64,000 bases of DNA, taken from Archegozetes longisetosus (Eukaryota > Arthropoda > Arachnida > Sarcoptiformes > Trhypochthoniidae). The position numbers were made by a program, and so were the translations under genes. Under the pieces are notes generated by a model, which worked only from the letters and a program-made list of their open reading frames with translations, did no database searches and had not been told where the DNA came from. The stretch lies in assembly GCA_018873245.2 (NCBI GenBank), contig JAEMBT020000002.1, positions 8,530,001 through 8,594,000 of the forward strand. Direction: 5' to 3'. This document shows, piece by piece, positions 36,132-46,760 of the stretch (positions are counted from its first letter, which is position 1; each line of letters starts with the position of its first letter).

Positions 36132-37822
36132 AATTATTCATCAAATACAATAACTTGACGGGATTTGTCATTTCATTTTTAACTGCAGTTCATTCTAATA
36201 TCGTTGTTCTGGGTATTCAACATTGGCGTATTGAGTCGGTCTAATACTATTAATTTTTCAGTTGTTATTTGGATTCAATTTTTGGAAAGAATGAACTGAA
36301 AATCAGTCAATTCTGAGAGTCAGCACAGACTCTATGGTTTGCTGAGAAAGAATCCCATTCGCTATCCAGTAGGATCTTTATTTAAGATAATTGCCGTTTA
36401 ACACAAAATCTCATGATAAGAATGTGCCAAAACTTGTGAAAACTTCGTTTGCCATAAATGATTTGCTGGGAATAAAAGCTAATCTAGATTTGGGATGCTT
36501 TAATTTTAACAAACCATTCTATTAAGTTTATTATTATAATTATTGGTATCATTTGTTACGATTGAGTTTTACTTAAACTATAATTGTTTCATGTTAAGTT
36601 TCAATTAATTGATTAATGATTTAACATAAATAAAATTTGTTCAAATAACCATTCAATTCAATTGAGAACATTAATTAAAACATATTTGAGAATCGCTTTT
36701 TGGTACTGTTGGAGAGTAAGATGTTTTCATAGATTTTGAGCGTGACCAGTCAGTTAGAGTTAAACAATTAAGGCATAGCTAAATAAATATGAGCTTACTA
36801 TCGAGTTGGAAAGTTCTGCACTTTCATGTATAGTTGCTTTAATTAATTCAGTCAATTCAATACTGTATGTCTTTTCGCCTTTTAAATCAAGATAAACCAG
36901 TTGAAGTTTTTTATATTGCAATATTTGAATCACATCTCAAAATAATTATTCATTCATTCAAGATCTCATACAAACTTTTAATAATCAAATTGAGTTAATA
37001 CAATTAGTATTTAGAAAAAGTAATTGGATACGCTACCTCTTCTTCAAACTTGCAATTTATATCACGAATAGTAGCATTTGTTGACCCTATTTCATTAAAC
37101 TTTTAAGTAAATTCCTTAACTTGATCACAAAAATAATTAGTTAATAAATACGTCTTATAAATTAAAACTCTTTTATTGTAAACTTTTGGTACTAAACGTG
37201 TTTTTGAAAAAACATAATGATTGCGATTATACTTTTGTTCGACTTATTTCGAACTTTATTCAACTGTTTGATCTGATCGATGCGTAATATTAAAGAAAAA
37301 GTGCACTCAATATATTGGTATAGAAGATAAAAGGACATACAGTATATTACGCGCAAGTATATCTCATAAGAACTATACAATTTTTCTATAGTATAAGCAT
37401 CAATATATTTATCAATTGATTTATTTCATCTAATTTGTATGAGCACTAAATAATTTAAGAAAAATCACTAACAAAATTTTAATTGATGAAAAAATATTTA
37501 ACTAACGTTACAATCTTTGCCTAAACGAGTTACTCGCGCCAACAATACTCAGCCGATTGAAAAATCGTACGATTGAGTTGGTTGCCAAGTTTGAATTTTC
37601 AATTTTTAAGTTGACGTGCCTTTGTTTGAAGCTACATTAAGTCCCAAAGAGTCCGTCGAGTCTACTGAAAAGCATCCGTTACATAAATTACCGCGTGCGA
37701 TTGCAATCTATTGTTGTGTTACAAGAGCTTTTCCATTAATTAGAATGCGCTTCATTTTCAGTTTAGTCTTTCGACCAGTAGTTTCAAAATTTTGATTCAA
37801 TTCTAAGCTATAGCCAATCGTA
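36132..37822. other. Intergenic, no feature recognised
   Basis: 1.7 kb of AT-rich DNA between two plus-strand genes. No exon, repeat or RNA gene was recognised. It contains the 3' UTR of the disordered-protein gene and the promoter of the protamine-like gene. Confidence 0.55.
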
Positions 37823-38095
37823 ATGGAATCTATCGGTCAATTAGTAGAAACTCGAACAAAGTCTAGCGGAGAGATCTTAGAATCAAGACGTAGAAGAAGG
37901 AAGGCATCCGATGATGGAGAGTGCGTACATAGGATGAGAAGAAAAGGATCGAACTCTAGAGGAAGGAAGGGACGACCAGGAAAGAAAGCTAGAACAAGCA
38001 GGCCTGCAAGAGTAAGAAGAAGAGCAACGAAATCAGCAAGAGGTCCAAAAGCAAAGTCTAGCCTAAAGAGAAGAACCAGAAGAAGCAGGCGATGA
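37823..38095 (+). CDS. Arg/Lys-rich protamine-like protein
   Basis: Single-exon ORF of 90 aa. By my count 25 are Arg, 10 Lys and 12 Ser, with one Cys. The N-terminal third is mixed (MESIGQLVETRTKSSGE); the rest is basic clusters such as RRRRR, RRKGSNSRGRKGRPGKK and KRRTRRSRR. There is no globular core. This composition is typical of sperm nuclear basic proteins (protamine-like) and, less specifically, of histone H1 tails or ribosomal proteins, none of which I can match. An AATAAA lies 71 nt after the stop (38166-38171). Such proteins evolve too fast for sequence recognition, so the role is inference from composition only. The next gene is also short, intronless and highly charged, on the opposite strand. 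Confidence 0.75.
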   Translation: MESIGQLVETRTKSSGEILESRRRRRKASDDGECVHRMRRKGSNSRGRKGRPGKKARTSRPARVRRRATKSARGPKAKSSLKRRTRRSRR

Positions 38096-38617
38096 AGAGA
38101 TCTCTTCTAGATTTGATTTCAAAATTTTTGTATTTGAGGAAAAATTGCCAGAAATTATTGTATTAAATAAAATATTTGAATTAAACAATTTGTTGTGTTT
38201 TCTTTTAATTTTGGGTAAGACAGATCAATACTATTAAGTTTGTTGACAAAATAAAGGAATCGTTTGGATCTCATATAAACCGTTTATGTATTGTTTGAAA
38301 TCCCTAGAGAGATGTCATTTAGAGTATGTCTTATACTAAAATGTTCAACTGATTGACAACATATAACTGCCATTTTATTTGTTTTAATTAAATTTGATTC
38401 CACCAAAAGAGTAATCTATAATTTAATTTTATGCTTAAAACTATAGGAAAAATTAAATTTTTAATTGTATAAGTAATCAGAGGCTGCATTCTGGAAACTT
38501 TGCAAAACTAGCAATATTGGCAAAAGTCTACAATACGAATGGATGGCTTTCAATCAAGCATTTGCAATTCCCTCATATTTTGCAGAATGTGGCCCCAGAT
38601 CTTCAAATTGCTTGCAA
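38096..38617. other. Spacer between two convergent small genes
   Basis: 0.5 kb holding the 3' UTRs of the protamine-like gene and the Lys/Glu-rich gene. Nothing else was recognised. Confidence 0.5.
38166..38171 (+). terminator. Probable poly(A) signal of the protamine-like gene
   Basis: AATAAA shortly after the stop codon, the expected place for a compact single-exon transcript. Confidence 0.6.
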
Positions 38618-39004
38618 TTATTGTTTTTTGGTTTCCTTTGCAGCATCAGTTTTTTTCCTTTCCTCATTTGCGCCTTCTTTTGGTTTAAACTGCTTTTCAT
38701 TCAAAGTGTTAGGTTTTCCGATCAATTTCTTGATGTCACTCAACGATTCATTGTCTCTTTGCAGACCCTTTGCTTTTGCCTCTTTCTCTTGTTCTGCCAT
38801 CAATTGCGCGATTTCTTTCGCCTCTTCTTTCATCTTTTCCGACATTGGCTTTTTGTCAGTTTTGGGATCACTTGTGATCAAAGGCTTCTTCACTTCTGCG
38901 TCAGGTATACTGTTGACTGAAGTAGCCTTTGGATTACTTGGCGCTGAGCATACATTCGCATTCTTTTCTGGATACTCGTTACTTTTGGTAGGAGTTGACG
39001 GCAT
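38618..39004 (-). CDS. Small Lys/Glu-rich protein, unknown
   Basis: Single-exon ORF of 128 aa with a good start context (CAAAATG). The first 45 residues are Pro/Ser/Asn-rich; residues about 55-105 are charged and helix-prone (EKMKEEAKEIAQLMAEQEKE, then SDIKKLIGKP); the tail is KKTDAAKETKKQ. No domain, signal or membrane segment is seen, and I do not recognise the family. The opposite strand is also open, but its translation is hydrophobic and Phe/Ser/Cys-rich, as expected of an antisense shadow of a Lys/Glu-rich gene. Composition favours the minus strand. It could be a low-complexity lineage-specific gene. Confidence 0.6.
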   Translation of the reverse strand: MPSTPTKSNEYPEKNANVCSAPSNPKATSVNSIPDAEVKKPLITSDPKTDKKPMSEKMKEEAKEIAQLMAEQEKEAKAKGLQRDNESLSDIKKLIGKPNTLNEKQFKPKEGANEERKKTDAAKETKKQ

Positions 39005-39533
39005 TTTGATTGAACTTCTTTTATGTTCTTAACTCTGAACTGAATTTTTCGTATTGAAAATTGACAAAAACAAAATAAGTGAGATATTGAAAAAAAAGAT
39101 ACTTGAAAAATTAGTAGGTTTAAACTTTGCTCAATTAACTATTCAAATATTGACTTACAGACTGTTGAGCGAGATTTTGAGTTTTAGAAAATTTGAATTC
39201 TTATACTTATATGATCGTAAAGTTAGTATCAGTTTCAAATAATCAAACACTCCAACAATTGACGCCTCTATTTCAATTTCAATTTCAATTTCTATAAACT
39301 TAATAAGATTTTTCGCCTAATCATTCAAATTATAGTTTTGAACAATTTTAATTAATAAATTTATAGACGAGGATAAACAATCACTTTTTGAAAGAAGTTT
39401 TGCTTTTAGCTCGTTTAGTTTCCAGTGAGTTAACTGCTAGAAAACTAGAAAAATAAAATATTTTCATGTTGACTTGTAATCCGTTCAATCAAAATTAACG
39501 TTATATAAGTCCGGTATTCAAGATTAAGAAGAA
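39005..39533. other. Divergent spacer
   Basis: 0.5 kb between the starts of the Lys/Glu-rich gene and the membrane protein gene. It includes a short TTTCAATTTCAATTTCAATTTC run near 39270. No other feature was seen. Confidence 0.5.
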
Positions 39534-40678
39534 ATGATTTTGATCTGTTCAATATTTTTAACATTCATACGATTGTCGAACACGGCTATTGAACCCGTAA
39601 GTAAAAGAAAGTGTGATCTAGAAAAAATAGTTATTTCCAAAAACTTATGTCCTCTTTAGACAGTGGCCATGTGTATAGATGGAGAAATTGATACAGCAGT
39701 TCTCACACGAGACGGAAGTACTTTCCTATTTATGAACAATTGGTTTTGGAAACTCAATCAAAAATTAGATGCCGTCATCGGCAATGGAAGCAAAATCTCT
39801 GATCACTGGTTCAGCTTACCAGAAAATGTTCAGACCTCGTTCTATGTCTCTGGGCAAACAAATAGACTCAATGGTAAAACTTTCTTCGTTAAGGTTTGTT
39901 CGCTAAAAACAAACGTAAATAAATTTATTAAATTAAGAAAAAATACACTCAGATGATCAGTTATGTTCCGTAGAATGGTATTTGGTATCAATTCGATAAT
40001 CAAACATTCGAGATGAGTGGCAGTACTGAGTATTGGCCGGGCTTTCCTTCTGGTTATTCGCTTGCCATCAGCCAGTATGACGATCCAGTTGTAGTGTTTT
40101 ACCAAAGACACAGTATTAACAAAAAAAGAGTTGCCTATTATTTTGATAGCCCATACTTCCCTCAATCAAAAGAAATCTTAAAGGAAAACTTACCTTTTGA
40201 TTATTCGAAAACTCAAGCGGTTATATCGTATCCAAACAGAAAGTTTCTATTTTTTATTGATGACGATAGAATTGGTGAACACTGTCTTATGGAAGACTCA
40301 AGTAGTGGTGTAAGTCAATAGATTTTATCTTATAGTTACATTTTTCTTGCTTTACACGTACCCTGGAATAGAACTTATCCACAATAGCTTTACCTCACTT
40401 CAGTTTTATATTCTGTCAACAAGTTTAATTAAATTATTTTTCAACAGTGTGTCCAAGTTCGACCAAATCGTCACCTCTTTAACTGTCCTGATTATACTGA
40501 CCATCTATTTGATACCAATACAGTTATCAGGTTCTGGTATTGGTCTGGACTGAGGCTCAAACACTTTACAATTCTTATACTTGGGTTTTTATCTTCTCTC
40601 TCATTAATATTTTTATTCTTACTGTTAATACTGGGCTTACGACTTATTTCTTTAATTAAAAGCAAATTCAACTCATAA
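39534..40678 (+). CDS. Secreted/type I membrane protein with hemopexin-like repeats
   Basis: Four exons, 39534-39596, 39660-39893, 39974-40309 and 40448-40678, all phase 0, giving 287 aa. Seen: a signal peptide (MILICSIFLTFIRLSNTA) that fills exon 1; blades of hemopexin type, with DTAVLTRDGSTFLFMNNWFW, SDHWFSLPENVQTSFYV, GKTFFVKNGIWYQFD and STEYWPGFP, each carrying the aromatic FxxxxxW and WPxLP-like signals; a Cys-containing membrane-proximal segment; and one hydrophobic span (FTILILGFLSSLSLIFLFLL) near the C-terminus followed by a short basic tail. The predicted topology is outside-in. Only two or three blades are clear, fewer than the usual four, so the propeller is incomplete or diverged. 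I know of no named orthologue. AATAAA occurs at 40754-40759. A broken copy of its last exon lies 2.2 kb downstream. Confidence 0.8.
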
Positions 40679-42894
40679 CTTAGTTTTTGAGACTTTATGT
40701 TTAAATTTGGATTAATATCGGGTATTTTTCTAAACAATTTTTTTATGAATTTTAATAAATTAAATACTTTTATTTGAATTATTCAAAAATCTGTTAGAAT
40801 TATAATAATTATAAAAAGTTATTAAAAATAAGTTTTTCAATTAATTAATCAAAAACAGATGATCTTAGAAGAAAGTATTTAAACTAAATACAAGTTTATC
40901 TAAATCTAGGATTTAAAATTTAATTTTGAGAACAAGTGAAAGTATTGTTGTTGAATGATAAAGCTGAATAAAATGAATAGAAACGAATTATTGAAATAAA
41001 TTATGAAAATAAGCATAAACCTCGTTTCAAAAAAAATTGAGAATTTGTTCCACATAAATATTCAATTGTAAAAGCTTTATTTGTTACAGGATACTTATGA
41101 TATATCGATTTAAAGCTTTTAAAAAGAGCTTTCGATTAGAGGGGAGGGATTCGGGGAGTCCAAATTTTGAAAATAAGATATTGTACACCTATATATTATT
41201 AATCAGCATAACTTAAGGAGTAAAAAAGTCGCTGGCCACGCCCCTCTAGGACCGACTTGAAACCACGCCCACAAAACATTATTTCATTTTAATCCTTATG
41301 ACACACAGATTCAACATGTATAACTTTCATGTTGAAATTCATTTAGGGGACGGAGCTATAATTGCTTAAAGTTTAATTTTGCAACTTTTTAAAAATTAAT
41401 ATCTCAAGAATGGGAGGGGCAAATACGGCGGAGGTTTTACTGAGATCTTCTAAATATCATTAACTATAACATAATATAAAATCAAGGTCATACAAGATCA
41501 ACGACATTTTTTAGTTAACATAACATCACTGCTGACTATAGCAAACGTGGACGGATATGTTTCCGATGTGGTAGACGCATAAATTATATCTCGTTGGACT
41601 TGTCTCGACCATACGAGTCGATTGAGACCAGACTCGAGGTCATTCAAATTCATTTAACGTCATTTGATTTTTTCGACTTTGAAAGCCGAGTTTCGGTTTG
41701 ACTCTCATACGGAGTGTATTTCGATTTTAAAATGATATTAATGAAAATTCTCAATGGATCAACAAATTGAAGATTGGAAACTTGAAAAAACTGATACATC
41801 AAATGGTATTAGGTTTAATTTATGACGATCAGTGACTATCAATGACTATCAGTGGCTCTTTAACTGAACATTAGTGCGGCGTTAGTTTTGATCAATTTTT
41901 AATGTATAAAAGGCTTGAAAATGTATTTTTAAGTTAGTTGCAATAAAGATTAAGTAGAGAATACTTGTCTTGTTTACTAAATATATATTTAACAGTAATA
42001 GTAAGATCGCTGGATAAGAGATTTCTCTTAGATATCCCTCACATTCCCTTTCATATCAAAACAGTTAGATTAGATAATAAGTTGTATACTTTATTCCACC
42101 GGTAAAGTCAATTAGTGGTTAACCGGTGATTAATGTTTAATTCGCTTCTTAAACGCATAAAAATCGTTGCAAACTCATATTTCAAATTTAACTAATATAC
42201 AATATTTTAGTAGTAACCATTATTATTAGAGACGATAGAAACAGGAACATCCTATTTTTATCGATATCATAAAATCATCGGGAATAGACATCAGGACACC
42301 CAATGAGTCCATAATTGTCGAGGAAAGTATTTCGATAATTATGGACACATTGGGCGTCTTTATGTCTATTCCTGATGATTTTATGACATCGAAATAAAAG
42401 AAGTTGCCGTTTCTAGCGTCTTTAATTATTATAATCTTAACGATATTGTTAGTGAGCTAGCATATTGGTATACGTTTGTCATAATAAAATCTATGCGGTA
42501 ATTGCCTCATTAAGATTGAGTAGAATTTTATAATTCTTTAGCCAATATGCCTAAAGGAATCATAACTTGTATCAAAAATAACATTGATTGAATATTGGTT
42601 AAGAAATTCAGAAAATTGATTCATCTCAAACATTGTCATAGTCCTCTTACGTAATGCATCGAGAATTAATTCGCTGAGCTCGTTATCTGTCATATACTCA
42701 GTACTTCCTTGATATATATTTTCCTTAATGAAATAGTCTACATTACTTCAGTTGCATTATTAGTTATAGGTGTTTTGGTAAAGATCTTCTGAAATATTTT
42801 CACATTAAATTCCTTCAATTCTTAATTTACTTAACATTCTCATAGGAAGTTTGATTAAATTATGATAGCTGATTATTTGAAATATTTTCAACAG
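40679..42894. other. Repeat-rich spacer between the membrane gene and its broken exon copy
   Basis: 2.2 kb with no gene. It holds GC-richer, transposon-like patches (about 41130-41440), a TATAAAA/AATAAA arrangement at 41905-41947 that looks LTR-like but has no partner, and a near-perfect 210-bp hairpin (42221-42430). Confidence 0.5.
42221..42430. mobile_element. Foldback/MITE hairpin of about 210 bp
   Basis: The left half (42221 to about 42318) pairs with the right half (about 42333-42430) along almost its whole length: for example ATCATAAAATCATCGGGAAT pairs with the ATTCCTGATGATTTTATGAC arm, and TCCATAATTGTCGA with TCGATAATTATGGA around a loop of about 14 nt. The arms are roughly 85-90% identical by eye. 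There is no ORF. Such structures are non-autonomous TIR elements. Confidence 0.8.
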
Positions 42895-43604
42895 TATGTC
42901 CAAGTTCTATCAGATCGTCACTTGTTTAACTGTCCTGAATAACCACTGACCATCTATTTGATATCAATATGTTTATTAGATTCTGGCGTCACAGCTATTG
43001 CTTGCTGATGTTGGGTCTTAAAAGTTTCCGATTCTATTTTCGGGCAGCGGTCAATTATTGCGTAATTAATTTAAGCGTAACAAAACGGTTAATCATTGGT
43101 TTAACACTTGAAAGCTTCGTATTATGTCATAAAATCATATCTATGACGCTCAGATCAGTGAAACCAATCGTTTCGTTCACAAGCAACAATTTGAATCATA
43201 ACTGTTATGATTACTATGACCCCTATGATGATTATGACCTCTATGACTCAAATTGTTTTGAGTAAACTCATGATTGGTTTGGCTGATTGAAGCGTCATAG
43301 AAATCATCTGATGACATAAAAGGCAACTGTAAATGTGTTAAACCAATAATTTATTAGATATAGCTTAATTATGCAATAATTGACCGCTGCTCCAAACTTT
43401 TAGTTACTGAAGTTTCGGTTTTAAGACAGTGTCAGCACCTCCTGGTTGCCGGCAATCGCTGTAACATATTGGTCTGGACTGAAGCTCAAGCACTTTGTAA
43501 TTCTTATATTTGGGTTTTTAATTTCTCTCTCATTAATATTTTTATTCTTACTGTTAATACTGGGCTTACGATTTGTCTTTAATTAAAAGCAAATTCAATC
43601 TATA
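42895..43604 (+). pseudogene. Broken duplicate of the membrane-protein last exon
   Basis: The segments 42895-42986 and 43467-43604 together reproduce exon 4 of the hemopexin-like gene (40448-40678) at roughly 85-90% identity, including the intron acceptor (TTTTCAACAG) just before it, so the copy arose at DNA level and not through mRNA. It carries an early stop (CCTGAATAA where the gene has CCTGATTATACT) and indels in the membrane span. It is split by a 480-bp inverted-repeat element. No copies of exons 1-3 are seen beside it. Confidence 0.85.
42987..43466. mobile_element. Foldback element inserted in the duplicated exon
   Basis: A 480-bp insertion whose exact limits are given by comparison with the intact exon (TTCTGG/TATTGG). 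Its ends are CGTCACAGCTATTGC and, from the other strand, TGTTACAGCGATTGC. The arms stay similar over about 230 bp; GCAGCGGTCAATTATTGC occurs in both, as do ATTGGTTTAACAC and CTATGACGCT blocks. The centre is near 43226. No target-site duplication is visible at the junctions. The open 98-aa frame across it is not a gene. Confidence 0.8.
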
Positions 43605-44304
43605 ACTTAGTTTTTCAAACTTTAAAGTTGATCAAACTTTATGCTGAAACACAGACCCTTTCATTTGACGTTTTGTTCACCTCAAAAAACGCTTCTCATC
43701 TCATTTGCACTAATTTAGTGTTGAAAAGATTGTTTTGAAGGACTTCTCTTAGTGAACAAATATTGAATTTGATTTTACCGATTGTTTAGAAACAAGTATT
43801 GGGAGACTATACAATTAGTGACGAAACTGAGACCCTTTATTCTGAAGTGGTTATATTGGAATAGAAACTTGAACAGTTACTATTACTAAACGAACATGAA
43901 TAATACTGAAAAAGCCCTACTCCAACACTAAACTGTTATTGGCTTGAATTGCAAGTACCGCTTTATCAATATAAGTTAATGGTAGCTTTTGTTATTAAGC
44001 AAATAAATAAAACCAAAGTTCAATATAAATGATTTATTAATATAAAATGAGTTATTAAAATAATCATTTTCGAACTAATTCAATTTTTCTAAATAAAAGT
44101 ATTAATCAAGCAATCATTCGTTTGTGAAAACTAAAATTGATAAAAAGATTGAGTAGGATTAAACTTCAGTCATTCCTATTAAATATCAAATCACTACTGA
44201 AATAATTACAATCGTTGTTAAATATGTCAGAAACGAGTTATAACAAATTTATTATACAATTATAGGTTTAATGTCTACTAAAAATAAACTAAAACGAAAT
44301 ACTC
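43605..44304. other. Spacer, nothing recognised
   Basis: 0.7 kb of AT-rich DNA between the broken exon copy and the POR stop codon. It contains the POR 3' UTR on the minus strand. No repeat or exon was seen. Confidence 0.5.
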
Positions 44305-46760
44305 TTAACTCCAGACATCAGCTGAATATCTTCGCTGTGATTCCATCTTTTTCAAATAAACTTCTGCCTCTTGTTTAGATTTTTTGCCTTCTTCCATAAT
44401 TGTTTCCAAAATAATATCTCTAACTTCTCGCGCCATATTTCGAGCGTCACTAAAAATCATAACAAATTTCCATTAGAAAATTATTGATAAGTTTGAAAAC
44501 TTCATAATTTTTAATATAAATACCCGCAGACATAGATGTGTCCATTCCTTTCTCCAATGACATCCCAAACCTCTTTTCTATTTTCTTTCAACAGATGAGT
44601 CACATATACTTTGCGTTCCTGATCGCGAGAGAATGCAGTATAGAGTTTGGTCAAGGTCTTGTCCTCAACATATTTTTTCAGTTCTTCTTCATAGAGAAAA
44701 TCTTCGGATTTCTTTCTACATCCAAAATATAAGATGGTGTCACCAACTGGTTTGTCCTGTTGTCTCATATGCCATCTCTCTTGAATGAAACCTCTGAAGG
44801 GAGCAAAGCCAGTTCCTGGTCCAATCATAATTACAGGTGTTTGCGATTTTGCTGGTAACCGGAATTGTGATCGACGTGTAAAATAGGTACTAATTCTTTG
44901 TGACCATTATTACTCGGCTGTTTAGTCTTCAGCCAACTGGTTGCAACTCCTTTGTTCACTCGACCCGATTTGGTTTCATAATCAACCAAAACAGCAGTTA
45001 AATGAATCGAATCCGGATATAGTTTCGGGGATGAAGATATTGAGTAATAGCGAGCCTGAAGCCGAGGCAATAATTCAAGCAAATGATCCAGAGGTGGCTT
45101 AACTGATGGAAGATCTTCCAAAACATGAACAATACTTCGACAACTCTTAAGAACCCAATCCGAATAGAGCTGTTTTCCCTCTTCGGTCGAAGAACTAATA
45201 GTCTTCAGGAAGGCCTTGTGCTCTTCATTCGTAGCATATTCAGAAATTTCTTTGAGAACATGAGTTCTCGGAGGATGCGTTATGTCGACATAATAAAGAA
45301 GAGCTGTTCTGTAGGAGGTTGGACATGGGAACGGGTACTTCTTGGAACTGTCTTCGTCCAAATTCCTCAAACTAATAACTGTGTCTAAATTTGTTTCAAG
45401 CATTTGTCCAAGCTTTTCAACAATAGAAGAATCGTTTTTAGGATAAACGGCCACGTGGTCTCCAGCCTCGTATCTAAGTTTAAAAATTAATAGAAAAATG
45501 TTGACTTGAAAGTAGAAAAATCTAAATTTACCTTAATTTTGATCCTGTTATTTCCAATTCAATATGCATACAAGATCGCGAACCTTTGTAAAGCTCTCGA
45601 TTCACTAAAATTGGTGCCAAAAATGCATTCTTTGCATCGTATGGACTATATCAACGAAATAATTCATTAATCTCTCAAACACAAACTCTCATATCAAATA
45701 CTAACGGTTTTTGAACGACGAAAGAGTTGAGACGAGCAGCTTCGCCGTGGAATATTTTGTCTTCAGGTAAGTCGTTATGAACAATTAGCTCATACTGCCT
45801 TGAACTAATATCTTCCCCAGTTTCTAATCCAAATTGTTCGCACACAGAAGACCAAAACTTTTCTTTCCATGTAATGAAATCTTCTTCAATGCTGCAATTC
45901 AAAAGTTATTAGAGTCCGATTGATTGATTGATTTTTGGAATAAATACTTTGCGTCGTCGTCTCCTACTCCCGCCTCATACACTCGAGTGGCTCCAAGTTC
46001 TTCAAGTCTTGCATCGAGATATTTACCCATTTTGTTGAAGTGCTCATAAGTTTTATTTCCTAATCCAAACACCTTTTAGAAGATATAATATTATAAGACT
46101 GATAATTTCTATGGAATCGACATTATGAAAATTACAGCATATCTTAAACCAGACAAATCTGATCCTCCGTTTTGGAGCCATTCGTAAAACTCCTGAGCGT
46201 TATCAGTGGGATCGCCCTCACCATAGGTTGCCATACAAAATATTGCTAACGAGTTTTCAATTTCTGATAATTTGCATAACTCCTCCATATCACACTCTTC
46301 AGGATCGGCAACCATTGCTTTCATGCCATAACGTGACGCTTCTTTTGCGAGTCGAGCAGCGAATTCTTCAGCAGTTCCAGTTTGTGAACCATAGAAAACA
46401 ACAATGTTTCGGCCCTTTTCAACAATAATTAAGTTGAATTTGATTGGAGGCATTTGAAGCAATTAAAAAGTATTATACTTACGCCTGATTTCATTTTACT
46501 AATAAATCCAGATTCTGAAACACTTCTCTGTAGCGTCGGTCTAATTAAATTAGAAATAATTAATACATTTTCACTTACATACTCATCAATCAATATAAAA
46601 CTCACTCAATTGAAAATGTTTTGATAGAATTGGTGTCGAAATCCGATGTTTTCTTCTTACGAAGTAAAAACCAATACGACCCCAAACCAATTAAACTCAA
46701 CACAATCGCATAATCAACTAAACTTAAATACGATGTCGGATTTTCTGCTATCGTCGACAT
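44305..46760 (-). CDS. POR: NADPH-cytochrome P450 reductase
   Basis: Eight exons: 46760-46606, 46540-46483, 46414-46136, 46072-45948, 45891-45706, 45645-45532, 45473-44524 and 44449-44305. With one restored base the product is 670 aa (human 677). Seen: an N-terminal membrane anchor ([20 protein letters not shown]), FMN site ([11 protein letters not shown] near residue 80, [20 protein letters not shown]), FAD site ([16 protein letters not shown]), NADPH site ([16 protein letters not shown] near 522, YFGCR) and the terminal DVWS with the stacking tryptophan. Known: an ER flavoprotein that passes electrons from NADPH to all microsomal P450s. The frame breaks in exon 7 at the AAAA run 44880-44883 (TTTT on the coding strand), just before [10 protein letters not shown]; one more T restores the frame. 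A sequencing indel is the likeliest reason, as everything else is intact. Confidence 0.95.

Noticed and set aside
38517..39032. Plus-strand open frame of 171 aa opposite the Lys/Glu-rich gene
   Set aside because: Its Phe/Ser/Cys-rich translation is what the complement of Lys/Glu codons gives; the minus-strand ORF has the better start context and composition.
41513..41994. Possible solo LTR (TTAACA-like ends, TATAAAA at 41905, AATAAA at 41942)
   Set aside because: No second copy, no target duplication and no primer-binding site; the motifs are common in AT-rich DNA.
42969..43265. Plus-strand open frame of 98 aa
   Set aside because: It runs from the broken exon copy into the foldback element and has no start or family signal.
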